Shown here: positions 45,258 through 57,632 of the stretch, one piece after another
Position numbering within the stretch: position 1 is the first letter of the stretch
How the letters are laid out: each line of letters begins with the position of its first letter
Assembly (NCBI RefSeq): GCF_000010305.1
Contig: NC_012489.1
Coordinates: forward strand, 2,239,646-2,303,645
DNA: 64,000 nt
Origin: Gemmatimonas aurantiaca T-27
GTDB taxonomy: Bacteria > Gemmatimonadota > Gemmatimonadetes > Gemmatimonadales > Gemmatimonadaceae
Direction of reading: 5' to 3'
Program-made: the position numbers and the translations under genes
The notes under the pieces: model-generated
What the model was told of the DNA's origin: nothing
What the model saw: only the letters and a program-made list of their open reading frames with translations
Databases searched by the model: none

Positions 45258-45315
45258 TCCACCGCGTCGATCGCGAACCGCGAATCACACACCGGCGGGC
45301 AGCCTCCGGACGACC

Positions 45316-45359
45316 CACATCGGCGCCGCTCTCTTCTCGAGGGTGGCGCCGATGTGTTT
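45316..45359. terminator. Terminator between the convergent chemoreceptor and rsh genes
   Basis: A perfect 12-bp stem (CACATCGGCGCC / GGCGCCGATGTG, 17-nt loop) followed on the plus strand by a short T-run. It lies between the two converging stops and probably serves the chemoreceptor transcript. Confidence 0.6.
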
Positions 45360-45369
45360 CCCGGTGCAG

Positions 45370-47547
45370 TCAGTCGTCGGCCGTGATCTTTTCGCGACGG
45401 CTGACCACCGCAATCCCCTTCACACGGCGCGCGGCTTTGATGATCCGCTCGAGGTGCGCGAGGTTCTCCACTTCGACCATGGCCGCGCCGGTCACGCGAC
45501 CGTCGGTGGTCTTGAGTTCGAGGCTCTTGATATCGGTGCCGGTGGCGCTCACGGCGGCCGCGACATCGGCGTAGAGTCCGCGGCGGTCGGTGCCTTCCAT
45601 CGCGAGGCGCACCACAAATCGCTCCCCCGCCATTTCCTGCCAGTCAATATCGAGGCGCCGTTCAGGTTCGTGCGCCAGTAACAGCAGATTCGGACAATCG
45701 CCGCGGTGAATGCTCACGCCGCGGCCACGCGTCACATATCCCACGACGCGGTCACCCGGCACCGGCTGACAACATTGAGAGTACCGCACCAGCAAGCCGT
45801 CCGCGCCTTGGATGCGGATCCCCTTGCCCGTACCACGGACCCGATCGACGATCCGCTCGAAGGTGCTGACCTTCTCGGTTTCTGGCGGTGTCGTGTCGAG
45901 ATCGGGGTGCAGCGCCTTGAGCACCTGCAGCACATGCAGATCGCCCGCGCCCACCGAGGCGATGAGATGCGTGGCGTCCTTGAGCTTGAGCTGCTTCGCG
46001 ATCGGCTGAAGCTTGTCATCGTCCACCTTGGGCAGCCGGCGGCGACGTAGCTCACGCTCGAGGATCTCCCGTCCAAGGCGCATCGCCGACGAACGCTCTT
46101 CGAGGCGCAGCAACTGGCGGATCTTGTGTCGCGCCTTGCCCGTGTGCACATGCGCCAGCCAATCTCGGCTGGGTTTCGCATTCGGATTGGTGAGAATCTC
46201 CACCGTTTCCGAATTCTTGAGTTCGCGCGAGAGTGGCGCGATGCGTCCGTTCACTTTGGCGCCGGCGCAGCGCGCGCCGACTTGCGAGTGCACGGCAAAG
46301 GCAAAATCCAACGGCGTCGCCCCCTTGGGCAACTGAATCACGTCGCCGGTGGGGGTGAACACAAAGATCTCGTCCTGATACAGGTCGAGCTTGAGGAACT
46401 CCAGGAACTCACCGGGCGTTTCCGCATCGAGCTGCAACTCGAGCACCTGCCGGAACCAGGCGAGATGGCGATCGAGTTCGTCGGAGTTCTTGGTGTTTTC
46501 CTTGTACAGCCAGTGCGCGGCGATACCGAAGTCCGCCGTGCGATGCATATCGCGTGTGCGAATCTGGATCTCGAACAATTGGCGTCCGGGTCCAAACACG
46601 GTGGTGTGCAGCGACTGGTATCCGTTCGACTTGGGCTGCGCGATGTAGTCCTTGATGCGCTCCTGCACCGGCGTCCAGCCGTCGTGAATCACTCCCAGGG
46701 CGTGATAACACTCCAGCACGTTGGGCACGATGACACGAATGGCCAGCAAGTCGTAGATGTCCTCGTAGGGACGATCGCGTTGCTGCATCTTCTTGTAGAT
46801 CGACCACAGGTGCTTCGGTCGACCGGTTACTTCCACATCGGCGATGCCCGCATCGGTGAGGCGCTTCTCGAGCGGCTCGCGCATCTGGGCGATCAGCGCT
46901 TCGCGCTCCCCGCGTTTGGCCGCCACGAGCCGGGCCAACGTCTTGTAGGCATCGGGCTCGAGATGCTTGAATGCGAGATCCTCGAGCTCCCAGCGCACCT
47001 TCGCCATACCAAACCGATGCGCCAGGGGCGCGTACAGATCGCGCGTCTCCTGGGCGATACGGCGACGTTTTTCGGGCGCCAGCCAATCCAGCGTGCGCAT
47101 GTTGTGCAGCCGGTCGGCGAGCTTGATCAGGATGACACGCGCATCCTTGGCAATGGACAACAAGAGCTTGCGGTAGTTCTCCACCTGCCGCTCTTCACGC
47201 GACGACATCGGCAGATTCGCAATCTTGGTCAACCCATCGACGATCTGCGCAATCTCGCTGCCGAACTCCCGTTCGATGTCCTCGACCGTGATGTCGGTGT
47301 CTTCCACGATGTCGTGCAGCAAACCCGAGGTGACGGTCGCCGTGTCGAGCTGCAGATCGGCCAGGATGCGGGCCACTTCGATGCAGTGAGACACGTACGG
47401 TTCGCCCGAATGCCTCACCTGTCCGGCATGCGCCGCGTCCGAATACTTGTACGCGCGCACGAGCAGGTCATGGTCGAGCCGATCATAGGCGCCCTCGGCG
47501 CCCGGCCCGAACCCAGGAATCATCTCGTGTAGCGCGATCGTCGTCAC
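45370..47547 (-). CDS. Bifunctional (p)ppGpp synthetase/hydrolase (RelA/SpoT homologue)
   Basis: About 725 residues from the GTG at 47547, with GAGG 4 nt upstream; an ATG 8 codons later is possible. The HD hydrolase domain is intact (YVSHCIEVARILADL, GLLHDIVEDTDITVEDI, KLADRLHNMRTL), as is the synthetase domain (RPKHLWSIYKKM, YEDIYDLLAIRVIV, AQPKSNGYQSLHTTVFGP). TGS (DEIFVFTPTGDVIQLPKGAT), a Cys-containing segment (SQCCQPVPGD) and a C-terminal ACT domain complete it. Intact HD suggests both activities, making this a Rel/SpoT-type enzyme rather than RelA. Confidence 0.96.
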   Translation of the reverse strand: MTTIALHEMIPGFGPGAEGAYDRLDHDLLVRAYKYSDAAHAGQVRHSGEPYVSHCIEVARILADLQLDTATVTSGLLHDIVEDTDITVEDIEREFGSEIAQIVDGLTKIANLPMSSREERQVENYRKLLLSIAKDARVILIKLADRLHNMRTLDWLAPEKRRRIAQETRDLYAPLAHRFGMAKVRWELEDLAFKHLEPDAYKTLARLVAAKRGEREALIAQMREPLEKRLTDAGIADVEVTGRPKHLWSIYKKMQQRDRPYEDIYDLLAIRVIVPNVLECYHALGVIHDGWTPVQERIKDYIAQPKSNGYQSLHTTVFGPGRQLFEIQIRTRDMHRTADFGIAAHWLYKENTKNSDELDRHLAWFRQVLELQLDAETPGEFLEFLKLDLYQDEIFVFTPTGDVIQLPKGATPLDFAFAVHSQVGARCAGAKVNGRIAPLSRELKNSETVEILTNPNAKPSRDWLAHVHTGKARHKIRQLLRLEERSSAMRLGREILERELRRRRLPKVDDDKLQPIAKQLKLKDATHLIASVGAGDLHVLQVLKALHPDLDTTPPETEKVSTFERIVDRVRGTGKGIRIQGADGLLVRYSQCCQPVPGDRVVGYVTRGRGVSIHRGDCPNLLLLAHEPERRLDIDWQEMAGERFVVRLAMEGTDRRGLYADVAAAVSATGTDIKSLELKTTDGRVTGAAMVEVENLAHLERIIKAARRVKGIAVVSRREKITADD

Positions 47548-47736
47548 AACGCCTCTGTTTCCGCTGAAGACCAATGACGCCCGCGCCGTCCAGCGCCGCA
47601 TCATTACCTGCCGTGTTTTCCACCCGTTCTCCGGAACATACGGGCTGGCAGGGCTTTCCTGCAGATCGTGCCCGCCGGGAGCAGGATGTACCCGATATAC
47701 ACCGTCCGCCCCGTCCCGGGTCGTGCGGCGGTCTCT

Positions 47737-48471
47737 TCAGAGCAGCCCCGCTTCCGCGAAACTGACGTATCGTCCCCGGCCCACGATGATGTGATCGTGC
47801 ACCGGGATATCGAGCAGCCGGCCCGCCGCTACCAACTGCTCGGTGACCGCCCGGTCCTCGGCGCTGGGGGTGGGATCCCCGCTGGGGTGGTTGTGCACCA
47901 GAATGACGGCCGCGGCCCGTTCGGCAATGGCCTCCCGAAACACCTCGCGCGGGTGCACCAGCGAGGAGTTGAGGAGCCCACGCGTGATCAACACGTCCCG
48001 CTCGAGGCGGTGCTGGGCGTCGAGAATGGCGACATGGAATTCCTCCACCGGCGCATCCTGCAGGCGCGGTGCAAAGGCGGCCGCCACATCACGAGGCCCC
48101 CGCAGCGGCAACCCGGCTTCACGCGCCTCGCCGGCCATGCGTCGCCCCAGCTCGAGGGCCGCGTGTACCGCCGCGGCTCGCGCCACCCCCACGCCGCGAA
48201 TGCGGGTGAGCGCCGCCAGGGGCATCGCTGCCAGCCGCCCCAGCGAGCCCCCACACTGCTCGAAGACCACCTGCGCGCAGGCGACGGCCGACGTGCCCTG
48301 CTGTCCAGATCCCAGGAGGGTCGCAATCAACTCGGTGGTGCTGAGCGCCTGAGAGCCCAGCGCACGCAAACGTTCGCGCGGCCGTTCACTCGCCGGCAGT
48401 TCCTTGATGCGAAGTCCGCCGATCGGCGTGGGTGTGCCTGGGGGCGTGGGCTCGGGCAACGGGTGAGACAT
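47737..48471 (-). CDS. radC: RadC family JAB-domain protein
   Basis: 244 residues. An N-terminal helix-hairpin-helix region (ELIATLLGSGQQGTSA, LTRIRGVGVARAAAVHAALE) is followed by a JAB/MPN+ metallo-domain with the HxH...D set in VHNHPSGDPTPSAED and an upstream Glu in VEEFHVAILDAQ. Biochemical role unsettled; links to DNA repair and mobile elements have been proposed. Same strand as rsh, 189 nt upstream of it; that gap holds no other gene I can support. Confidence 0.93.
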   Translation of the reverse strand: MSHPLPEPTPPGTPTPIGGLRIKELPASERPRERLRALGSQALSTTELIATLLGSGQQGTSAVACAQVVFEQCGGSLGRLAAMPLAALTRIRGVGVARAAAVHAALELGRRMAGEAREAGLPLRGPRDVAAAFAPRLQDAPVEEFHVAILDAQHRLERDVLITRGLLNSSLVHPREVFREAIAERAAAVILVHNHPSGDPTPSAEDRAVTEQLVAAGRLLDIPVHDHIIVGRGRYVSFAEAGLL

Positions 48472-48642
48472 GCAAATCTCCGGCGCAGGGGAATCGGTGT
48501 GGACTGGGATCGAGAGCGCCCCACTATGCCGGTGTGTCGGACAAATCCACGTACCATGCCATTGCGCCCGACCCCATTTCTTCGCCGTGGCGCCCGAGTG
48601 CCCGTCCCTTGTCGCTCTCGGCGCCGAAGCATTTGTTCAGTC

Positions 48643-50148
48643 ATGTCCACTTCGCCTGCCACTACGCACGAATCGTTCGACCCTGCCACCGACGCGGACT
48701 GGGACGCGTTACGCGCCCTGGGGCATCGCATGCTCGACGAGTTGCTCGATGCACAACGGGCCCTGCCACATTCCCCCGCGTGGCGACCCCTGCCCGACGC
48801 CAAGCGCTCGCTGTTCGATGAGAGCGGTCCACGTACCGGCATGGGTGCCGATGCCGTGTACGAACGATTCCGCACGCATGTGCTGCCCTATGGCAATGGC
48901 AACTGGCATCCGCGCTTCTTCGGCTGGGTACAGGGAAACGGCACGCCATTGGCCATGCTGGCCGACATGCTTGCGGCCGGCATGAATCCGCATCTGGCGG
49001 GATTCAATCAGGCACCGGCGCTGGTCGAGCAGCAGGTGATCGGATGGTTCGCCGAGTGGATGGGCATGCCCGGTGCGAGTGGTCTGTTTGTCACAGGCGG
49101 AACGATGGCCAACGTGCACGGTTTGGCCGCGGCGCGATTCGCGGCGTCTCGTCAGCGCGATCACGATGTTCGGACGTCAGGAGTGCAGACCTGGCCGGGC
49201 GAGACGATGCGGGCGCCACTCGTGTTCTACGGATCGTCAGAGACCCATGGCTGGGCCTACAAGGCCGCGGAGTGGCTGGGACTGGGACGGCGCGCATTCC
49301 GCCAGGTGCCGGTCACCGAAGACTTCACGGTGCGCATCGATGCACTCGAACAGCTCATCGCCGAAGACCGCGCAGCGGGACTTGAACCATTTGCCATTGT
49401 CGGCACGGCGGGCACCGTGAACACGGGGGCTGTGGACGACTTGCAGGCGCTCGCGGATGTGGCCGCCCGTGAATCCCTGTGGTTTCACGTCGATGGCGCG
49501 TTCGGTGCGTTGCTCGCACTGGCGCCATCATTGCGCGATCGGTTGCGCGGCATGGAGCGCGCCGACTCCATCGGCTTCGACCTGCACAAGTGGGGATCGA
49601 TGCCCTTCGAGTGCGCGTGTGTACTGGTGCGAAACGCGGATCTGCACGAAGCGGCCTTCCGGCAGCAGGCGGCCTATCTCGGTCCGATGGCGCGGGGCGT
49701 CAGCGCCGGCGGGCAGCGATTCAACGACCGCGGTCTGGACCTGACGCGTGGCTTCAAGGCGCTCAAGGTGTGGATGCAACTGCAGGCCGATGGCGTGGAG
49801 AAATTCGGCCGCATCATCGAGCAGAATGTGCGTCAGGTGCAGCGGTTGGTGGCGCTTATCGACAGCCACGCCGAGTTGGAGCGTCTCGCGCCCGCGCCGC
49901 TCAATGTGGTGTGTTTTCGCTATCGTCCAGCCGACCAGTCATCGAGTGACGCAGCTCTGGACGCACTGAACACCGAACTGCTGCAGCGCCTGCAAGAGCA
50001 AGGCATTGCCACCCCTTCGTCGACCATCATCAACGGACGGTTTGCCCTGCGTGTGGCCCATGTGAATCATCGCACCACGCTGCAGGATATCGATGATCTT
50101 GCGGAAGCCGTGGTGATGATCGGGCGGGAAACACACGCGGCGGCCTGA
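48643..50148 (+). CDS. PLP-dependent group II amino-acid decarboxylase
   Basis: 501 residues from the ATG at 48643; the upstream in-frame extension is antisense to radC and carries no family similarity. Fold-type I: substrate/cofactor loops GLFVTGGTMANVHGLAAARF, the PLP-stacking His (about 202) in SSETHGWAYKAAEWLG, the Asp (about 284) in WFHVDGAFGALL, and the Schiff-base Lys (about 316) in DLHKWGSMPFECACVLV. Resembles the aromatic-L-amino-acid/tyrosine decarboxylases. Specificity not assignable. It stands alone on the plus strand without an antiporter, so an acid-resistance role is unlikely from context. Confidence 0.9.
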   Translation: MSTSPATTHESFDPATDADWDALRALGHRMLDELLDAQRALPHSPAWRPLPDAKRSLFDESGPRTGMGADAVYERFRTHVLPYGNGNWHPRFFGWVQGNGTPLAMLADMLAAGMNPHLAGFNQAPALVEQQVIGWFAEWMGMPGASGLFVTGGTMANVHGLAAARFAASRQRDHDVRTSGVQTWPGETMRAPLVFYGSSETHGWAYKAAEWLGLGRRAFRQVPVTEDFTVRIDALEQLIAEDRAAGLEPFAIVGTAGTVNTGAVDDLQALADVAARESLWFHVDGAFGALLALAPSLRDRLRGMERADSIGFDLHKWGSMPFECACVLVRNADLHEAAFRQQAAYLGPMARGVSAGGQRFNDRGLDLTRGFKALKVWMQLQADGVEKFGRIIEQNVRQVQRLVALIDSHAELERLAPAPLNVVCFRYRPADQSSSDAALDALNTELLQRLQEQGIATPSSTIINGRFALRVAHVNHRTTLQDIDDLAEAVVMIGRETHAAA

Positions 50149-50171
50149 TGGTTTCTCAGGAGCCGCCGCGT
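50135..50171. terminator. Hairpin terminator overlapping the decarboxylase stop
   Basis: A 10-bp outer stem (ACGCGGCGGC / GCCGCCGCGT) and a 5-bp inner stem (CCTGA / TCAGG) with one bulge and a 7-nt loop. The stop codon lies in the stem. It lies between convergent genes and could stop transcripts from both sides; T-runs are weak. Confidence 0.6.
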
Positions 50172-50186
50172 GGTGAATATCAGTTC

Positions 50187-51530
50187 TTAGAGCGTGCCGG
50201 GTGGGCGGGGCTTGGCGGTGCGTCCAGAACCGCCGCTGGAGCCGCCCGACGAACCGCCGCTGGATGAGCCAGCCGAGCTTCCGCCGGAACTACCGCTGGA
50301 TCCACCGCTCGACATACCGGAGCGTGGTGCTGCGGATTCGCCGCCACCACCGCCAGTGCGGGTATAACCACGCCCCTTGATGGCGCGCCCCTGTGGCTGC
50401 GCGACACCCGGTGGGCCGACGACAATGACCGGACCACCGCCGTAGTAAATGCCACCACCCCACGGTCCGCCGCCCCATGGGCTCAAGCCCATGCCATACG
50501 GATAACCGAACCGGTTGGCGAAGCGCAGGCTGTTCATGCCGAACCACGGATTGAACGGATCCCATGCGCCGTAGCCATACTGCCAGCCCATGCCCCATGC
50601 ACCGCTGCCGCCCGGGCCGTAACAGAAATCATCGTAAAAGCTGCAACGTGACATCCGGTTCGCCGACACCGTGGGTGGCGCTTCGACGATGGCATTGGCC
50701 GCGAGACCGCGCTGTGCCATCGCTTCGTTCGGGCGCACCGAAAAAGCCCGCGGATTGGAGACGGCGATCATCATATCGATGACGCGCGGCGGCATACCAC
50801 GATCAGCCAGGCGCGTGAGTGCCTTGCCGTCGAGATCGAAGCCCGTGCCGAGTTCGGCCAACCAGACTTCGGTGAGCCCCGGCGGTGTCTGTGTGGCGAC
50901 ATCGAGCACCTGCTCGCCATTCACCGGTGCGCCCATGGCCAAACGCAACGACGAGTTGGAGCGGCTACCGGCGGTGAACGAAACGCCCGGTGGCAACGCC
51001 GCGCCTTCGTTGTAGCGGAATCGCACCGTGGTGGTGGCTTCATTGCCACCGACCTGCAGGTGCTGCAACTGCAGCCACTCCCCTTCCGGCGTGATGGTCA
51101 TCATGCCGGTCTCGGTGCGCTGGAGATTCCGCGCGCAGGTGAGATCGGCGCGCATGATCAGGCGTGCGTTGTCGGAGGTCCACGTCGCTTTCTCGGTACC
51201 GCGACAATCGTCCACCACCTTTTCCGCCGACGTGCCGGCCGCTGGCAACGTGTTGCGGGAAAGCAGCGAGTCGCGAGAGAACAGCATCACGTCGACACTG
51301 CCTGCCACCTGCGTGGATGGCACGACACAGGCCTGCGTGGGCGCGGCCGATTGGGGCATGTCGGTATTGTCGATCGTGCGCCAGCAGCCGATCCATGGCT
51401 GAAAACGCGCGTCGACGGGCTGTGCCTGCTGCGCATGCGCCGAGGACATGGGCGAACCACCGAACAGCACCACCGCTGCCAGCAACAGTCCGCCGGACGC
51501 TCCACTCACGCGTTGTGTGTTGCGAATCAT
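50187..51530 (-). CDS. Exported protein of unknown function with Gly/Trp/Tyr-rich segment and Ser-Gly tail
   Basis: 447 residues; GGGAGG lies 5 nt before the ATG. Signal peptide (about 1-34, ending SAHAQ). The N-terminal domain (about 40-200) has several Cys (GCWRTID, QACVV, DDCRG, LTCARN), perhaps paired as disulfides, and lipocalin-like beta spacing. A short helical segment resembles a Phe-rich block (DRGMPPRVIDMMIAVSNP). A Gly/Trp/Tyr/Pro-rich stretch (about 310-385) and a tail of Ser-Gly repeats (about 404-436) follow. Not assigned to a family. It precedes the OmpW-like gene by 25 nt in the opposite sense of transcription order (that gene lies downstream-most at higher coordinates upstream), so both are probably cotranscribed. 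Confidence 0.7.
   Translation of the reverse strand: MIRNTQRVSGASGGLLLAAVVLFGGSPMSSAHAQQAQPVDARFQPWIGCWRTIDNTDMPQSAAPTQACVVPSTQVAGSVDVMLFSRDSLLSRNTLPAAGTSAEKVVDDCRGTEKATWTSDNARLIMRADLTCARNLQRTETGMMTITPEGEWLQLQHLQVGGNEATTTVRFRYNEGAALPPGVSFTAGSRSNSSLRLAMGAPVNGEQVLDVATQTPPGLTEVWLAELGTGFDLDGKALTRLADRGMPPRVIDMMIAVSNPRAFSVRPNEAMAQRGLAANAIVEAPPTVSANRMSRCSFYDDFCYGPGGSGAWGMGWQYGYGAWDPFNPWFGMNSLRFANRFGYPYGMGLSPWGGGPWGGGIYYGGGPVIVVGPPGVAQPQGRAIKGRGYTRTGGGGGESAAPRSGMSSGGSSGSSGGSSAGSSSGGSSGGSSGGSGRTAKPRPPGTL
50223..50321. repeat. Low-complexity Ser/Gly codon repeat
   Basis: Encodes 33 residues made almost only of Ser and Gly (units such as GGSS and SSGG) before a basic Pro-rich end. Repeated GCCGCC and GGAACC-like triplets make slippage likely, so length may vary between strains. 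Confidence 0.75.
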
Positions 51531-51555
51531 GGGAACCTCCCGAGTGTCACGAGAA

Positions 51556-52290
51556 TCAGAAACGGAACTGCAGGCCGGCTGTTACGCCGACACCTGACAG
51601 GGAGATCGGATCGAACCCACCGAAGTCACCGCCGAGCGACGCGTTGCTGACATCGTATCGCAATTCGGTGATGAGACCGACGGAGCGGTTGACGTTGAAC
51701 GTCGCTCCTGCCGCGCCGTAGCCCAGCGCGCCCCATCCCGAGGATGTGAGCTTGCTGCTGAACACATCGTTGGTCTCGAAATCGATGAAATCGCCCGACT
51801 GCCGGAACTGGTAGTACATGGTGCCGCCGCCGGCCGCCACGTACGGCACGATGCGCGATGGCACCCAGGCCAGCCGGCTGATCTGTCGGCCGGCCGGCAG
51901 CAGATTCCACTTGAGCCCGACGGCGAGCGGCACGCGCCGGAAGGTCGTTTGCTGTTCGATGGGCAGATCGTTGTTGTCTACAAAACCGCGGTATTCCGAA
52001 TTGGCGCGCCGACCGCTGGTGCCACCGCTGAACTGCAGTTCGAGGCGCTGCGAAAGCGGCACCGAGATGTCGGCCATGAACGCCGCGCCAAGGAAGTCGC
52101 TGCGGCCCACGGTGAGGTCTTTCGACACGAAGTCGAAGACATCGCTGTTGGCGCTCGGTTGGCCAGCGCCGGCGCGAATGGAGAGAGTGGCCGATGGTCG
52201 ACGGAAGAGGTACCCGTCTCCACCGCGAGACTGCGCAGACAGCGCTGCAGGAATCATTGCCGCACAGGCCAGAACGAGCCGCCATGTCAT
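51556..52290 (-). CDS. Small outer-membrane beta-barrel protein
   Basis: 244 residues from the ATG at 52290 (a longer frame to 52497 adds unrelated sequence). Signal peptide MTWRLVLACAAMIPAALSAQ, then alternating amphipathic strands (LELQFSGGTSGRR, LAVGLKWNLLP, VPYVAAGGGTMYYQF, ALGYGAAGATFNVN, LITELRYDVSNA) and a C-terminal strand ending in LQFRF, the terminal-Phe signal for BAM insertion. Size and pattern fit OmpW/OmpA-type eight-stranded barrels. Cargo or function unknown. It precedes the exported Ser-Gly-tail gene by 25 nt, likely in one operon. Confidence 0.75.
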   Translation of the reverse strand: MTWRLVLACAAMIPAALSAQSRGGDGYLFRRPSATLSIRAGAGQPSANSDVFDFVSKDLTVGRSDFLGAAFMADISVPLSQRLELQFSGGTSGRRANSEYRGFVDNNDLPIEQQTTFRRVPLAVGLKWNLLPAGRQISRLAWVPSRIVPYVAAGGGTMYYQFRQSGDFIDFETNDVFSSKLTSSGWGALGYGAAGATFNVNRSVGLITELRYDVSNASLGGDFGGFDPISLSGVGVTAGLQFRF

Positions 52291-52535
52291 CGCCGGGATC
52301 TCCGAAGAGGATATGGAACAAATATACCCAAAGGTGCCGGACCAGATCCGCCTCCGGCGCGGTCCGTCCCAATTACCGCTCCGCTTGACCGCGCCGGAGT
52401 CCAGAGCTGGCTCGTTAGCCGCCAGCAACATGCCGTTCTCCGTCAGCCAACCGTCAGCGATCTGCGTCGCCGTAACACATTGAATGGAACCCGCCATTTC
52501 CCCCGTACCCCACGCCCACTCGATAATTTTCCAAC

Positions 52536-53546
52536 ATGGCGTCCCCCACTTCTTCCGGTGAGCCCGCAGCAGGCGCTGTCCACGACCACGCTCACGGGCA
52601 TTCGCATGGGCACTCCCACGGCGCGCACGCCCACGGCGGGCATGGCCATCATCATGCGCCGGCCTCGTTCGGGCGGGCGTTTGCGATTGGTACCGCGCTC
52701 AATCTGGCGTATATCGCGCTCGAGGCGGGATACGGACTGCGTACGGGCTCCATGGCCCTGCTGGCGGATGCCGGCCACAACCTGAGTGATGTGCTCGGAT
52801 TGCTGTTGGCCTGGGGCGGTGCCACCCTCGCCCAGCGGGCCGCCACCGCGCGCCGCACCTACGGCTTCCGCAGTTCGACCATCCTCGCCGCCCTGGGCAA
52901 TGCGGTGGCGTTGCTGTTGGCCATCGGCGCCATCGGATGGGAGGCCATCGGGCGGTTCGCCAATCCCGAACCAGTGCCGGGCGGCGTGGTCGCCTGGGTC
53001 GCCGCCGTCGGTATCCTCGTGAACGGATTCACGGCGTGGCTCTTTGTCGGTGGACGTGACACGGACCTCAACGTGCGCGGTGCCTATCTGCACATGGTGG
53101 CCGATGCGGCCGTTTCCGCAGGTGTGGTGATTGCCGGCATCACGATCGCCTTCACCGGTTGGCAGTGGCTCGATCCCACGATCAGCCTCGTGGTAGTGCT
53201 CCTCATTGCGTACGGCACCTGGGGGCTGCTGCGCGAATCGGTGGATCTCGCATTGCAGGCCGTTCCGTCGCATGTCGATCCGACCGCCGTGCGCTCCTAC
53301 CTGCTCGCACTCCCTGGAGTGACCGGCGTGCACGATCTGCATATCTGGGGCATGAGCACCACCGATACGGCGCTCACCGCACACCTCATTCGTCCCGGCC
53401 ACGCCGACGATGCCGATGTGTTCCTCTCCGATGTGGCGCACGCCCTGGAAGAGCGATTTGGTATCCGGCACCCCACCATCCAGATCGAACGGGGCACGGG
53501 GGCACACCCGTGTCACCATTGCCCGGACGTCGTGGCGACCTCGTGA
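52536..53546 (+). CDS. Cation diffusion facilitator metal exporter (ZitB/CzcD-like)
   Basis: 336 residues. A His-rich N-terminus (about 16-41, many HGHSHGH units) precedes six membrane helices. The metal-site motifs are present in helix 2 (LLADAGHNLSDVLG) and helix 5 (YLHMVADAAVSAG), the HxxxD pattern of Zn-transporting CDF proteins. The cytoplasmic C-domain ends in a His/Cys-rich tail (HPCHHCPD). It exports Zn2+ or similar ions against proton entry. GATAAT 10 bp before the ATG may be a -10, but no good -35 is seen. Confidence 0.93.
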   Translation: MASPTSSGEPAAGAVHDHAHGHSHGHSHGAHAHGGHGHHHAPASFGRAFAIGTALNLAYIALEAGYGLRTGSMALLADAGHNLSDVLGLLLAWGGATLAQRAATARRTYGFRSSTILAALGNAVALLLAIGAIGWEAIGRFANPEPVPGGVVAWVAAVGILVNGFTAWLFVGGRDTDLNVRGAYLHMVADAAVSAGVVIAGITIAFTGWQWLDPTISLVVVLLIAYGTWGLLRESVDLALQAVPSHVDPTAVRSYLLALPGVTGVHDLHIWGMSTTDTALTAHLIRPGHADDADVFLSDVAHALEERFGIRHPTIQIERGTGAHPCHHCPDVVATS

Positions 53547-53553
53547 TCCCCTG

Positions 53554-53594
53554 AAAAACTCAGCGGGTCGTCAGCTTTCGCTCACGACCCGCTG
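53554..53594 (-). terminator. Rho-independent terminator of secA
   Basis: An 11-bp perfect stem (CAGCGGGTCGT / ACGACCCGCTG, 12-nt loop, 53561-53594) followed on the minus strand by AGTTTTT. It lies 23 nt after the secA stop. No T-run on the plus strand, so it mainly serves secA. Confidence 0.85.
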
Positions 53595-53616
53595 GCTCCG
53601 ATGTGTCAGGCGCGCC

Positions 53617-56937
<3,321 letters not shown>

Positions 56938-56990
56938 ACAGATCTTTACTCCTGGCAAGGGCACCGGACGGACGGGGCCCGCCGCGCCAT

Positions 56991-57626
56991 TCAGGCGCGT
57001 TCGGAACGCTCCGTGTCCGCCGATCCCCGGGGATACTCGCGATACAACCCTGTGGATGCGATGTAGGTCGCCACGGCATCGGGGACGAACCCCCGAATGG
57101 AGCGTCCGTCCCGAACCCGCGACCGAATTTCGGTTGACGACATGTCCACCTGTCGAGTGGACAGCACCTCAGCGACCACACCGCTGTCGCTCTCCGCATC
57201 GATCAACAGCGGCCCTTCCTGCGGCGCTGCATCGCGTGTGAGCACCACCAACCGGACCATGGACAGCAGCCGATCGACGTCATGCCAACGCGGCAATGTG
57301 GGAACCACATCGCGACCAACGAGAAGATGGAGGTGCGCGTCCGGCCAGCGCCGGCGCACCGCCTCCACGGTGTCAACCATGAAAGATAACCCGCCCCGTT
57401 CAATTTCGACCGGGTCGACTTCTATCCCCTGCACTCCCTCAAAGCAGGCCCGTACCATAGCCAGCCGATGGTGGGCTGACGTTTGGTGTGCCCCCTTGAG
57501 CGGCTGTTGCGCCGCCGGGATGATGAGCAGGTGATCAAGCCGGAGCGCCTCGAGGGCGTCCTGTGCGACCAGCAAGTGACCCACGTGCGGCGGATCAAAG
57601 CTCCCGCCGAAGAGGCCCAGTCGCAC
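56991..57626 (-). CDS. nadD: Nicotinate-nucleotide adenylyltransferase
   Basis: 211 residues. Nucleotidyltransferase HxGH motif in LFGGSFDPPHVGHLLVAQDA and the C-terminal STxIR motif in MSSTEIRSRVRDG. It adenylates nicotinate mononucleotide to form NaAD in NAD biosynthesis. It starts 6 nt after the bamD stop and ends 53 nt before secA. Confidence 0.95.
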   Translation of the reverse strand: MRLGLFGGSFDPPHVGHLLVAQDALEALRLDHLLIIPAAQQPLKGAHQTSAHHRLAMVRACFEGVQGIEVDPVEIERGGLSFMVDTVEAVRRRWPDAHLHLLVGRDVVPTLPRWHDVDRLLSMVRLVVLTRDAAPQEGPLLIDAESDSGVVAEVLSTRQVDMSSTEIRSRVRDGRSIRGFVPDAVATYIASTGLYREYPRGSADTERSERA

Positions 57627-57632
57627 AGCCGG

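Noticed and set aside
47548-47736. Possible hairpin (CCGCC...GGCGG) between radC and rsh as a terminator
   Set aside because: Pairing is broken and there is no T-run.
47668-48642. N-terminal extension of the PLP decarboxylase frame
   Set aside because: It runs antisense through radC, and family similarity begins only after the ATG at 48643.
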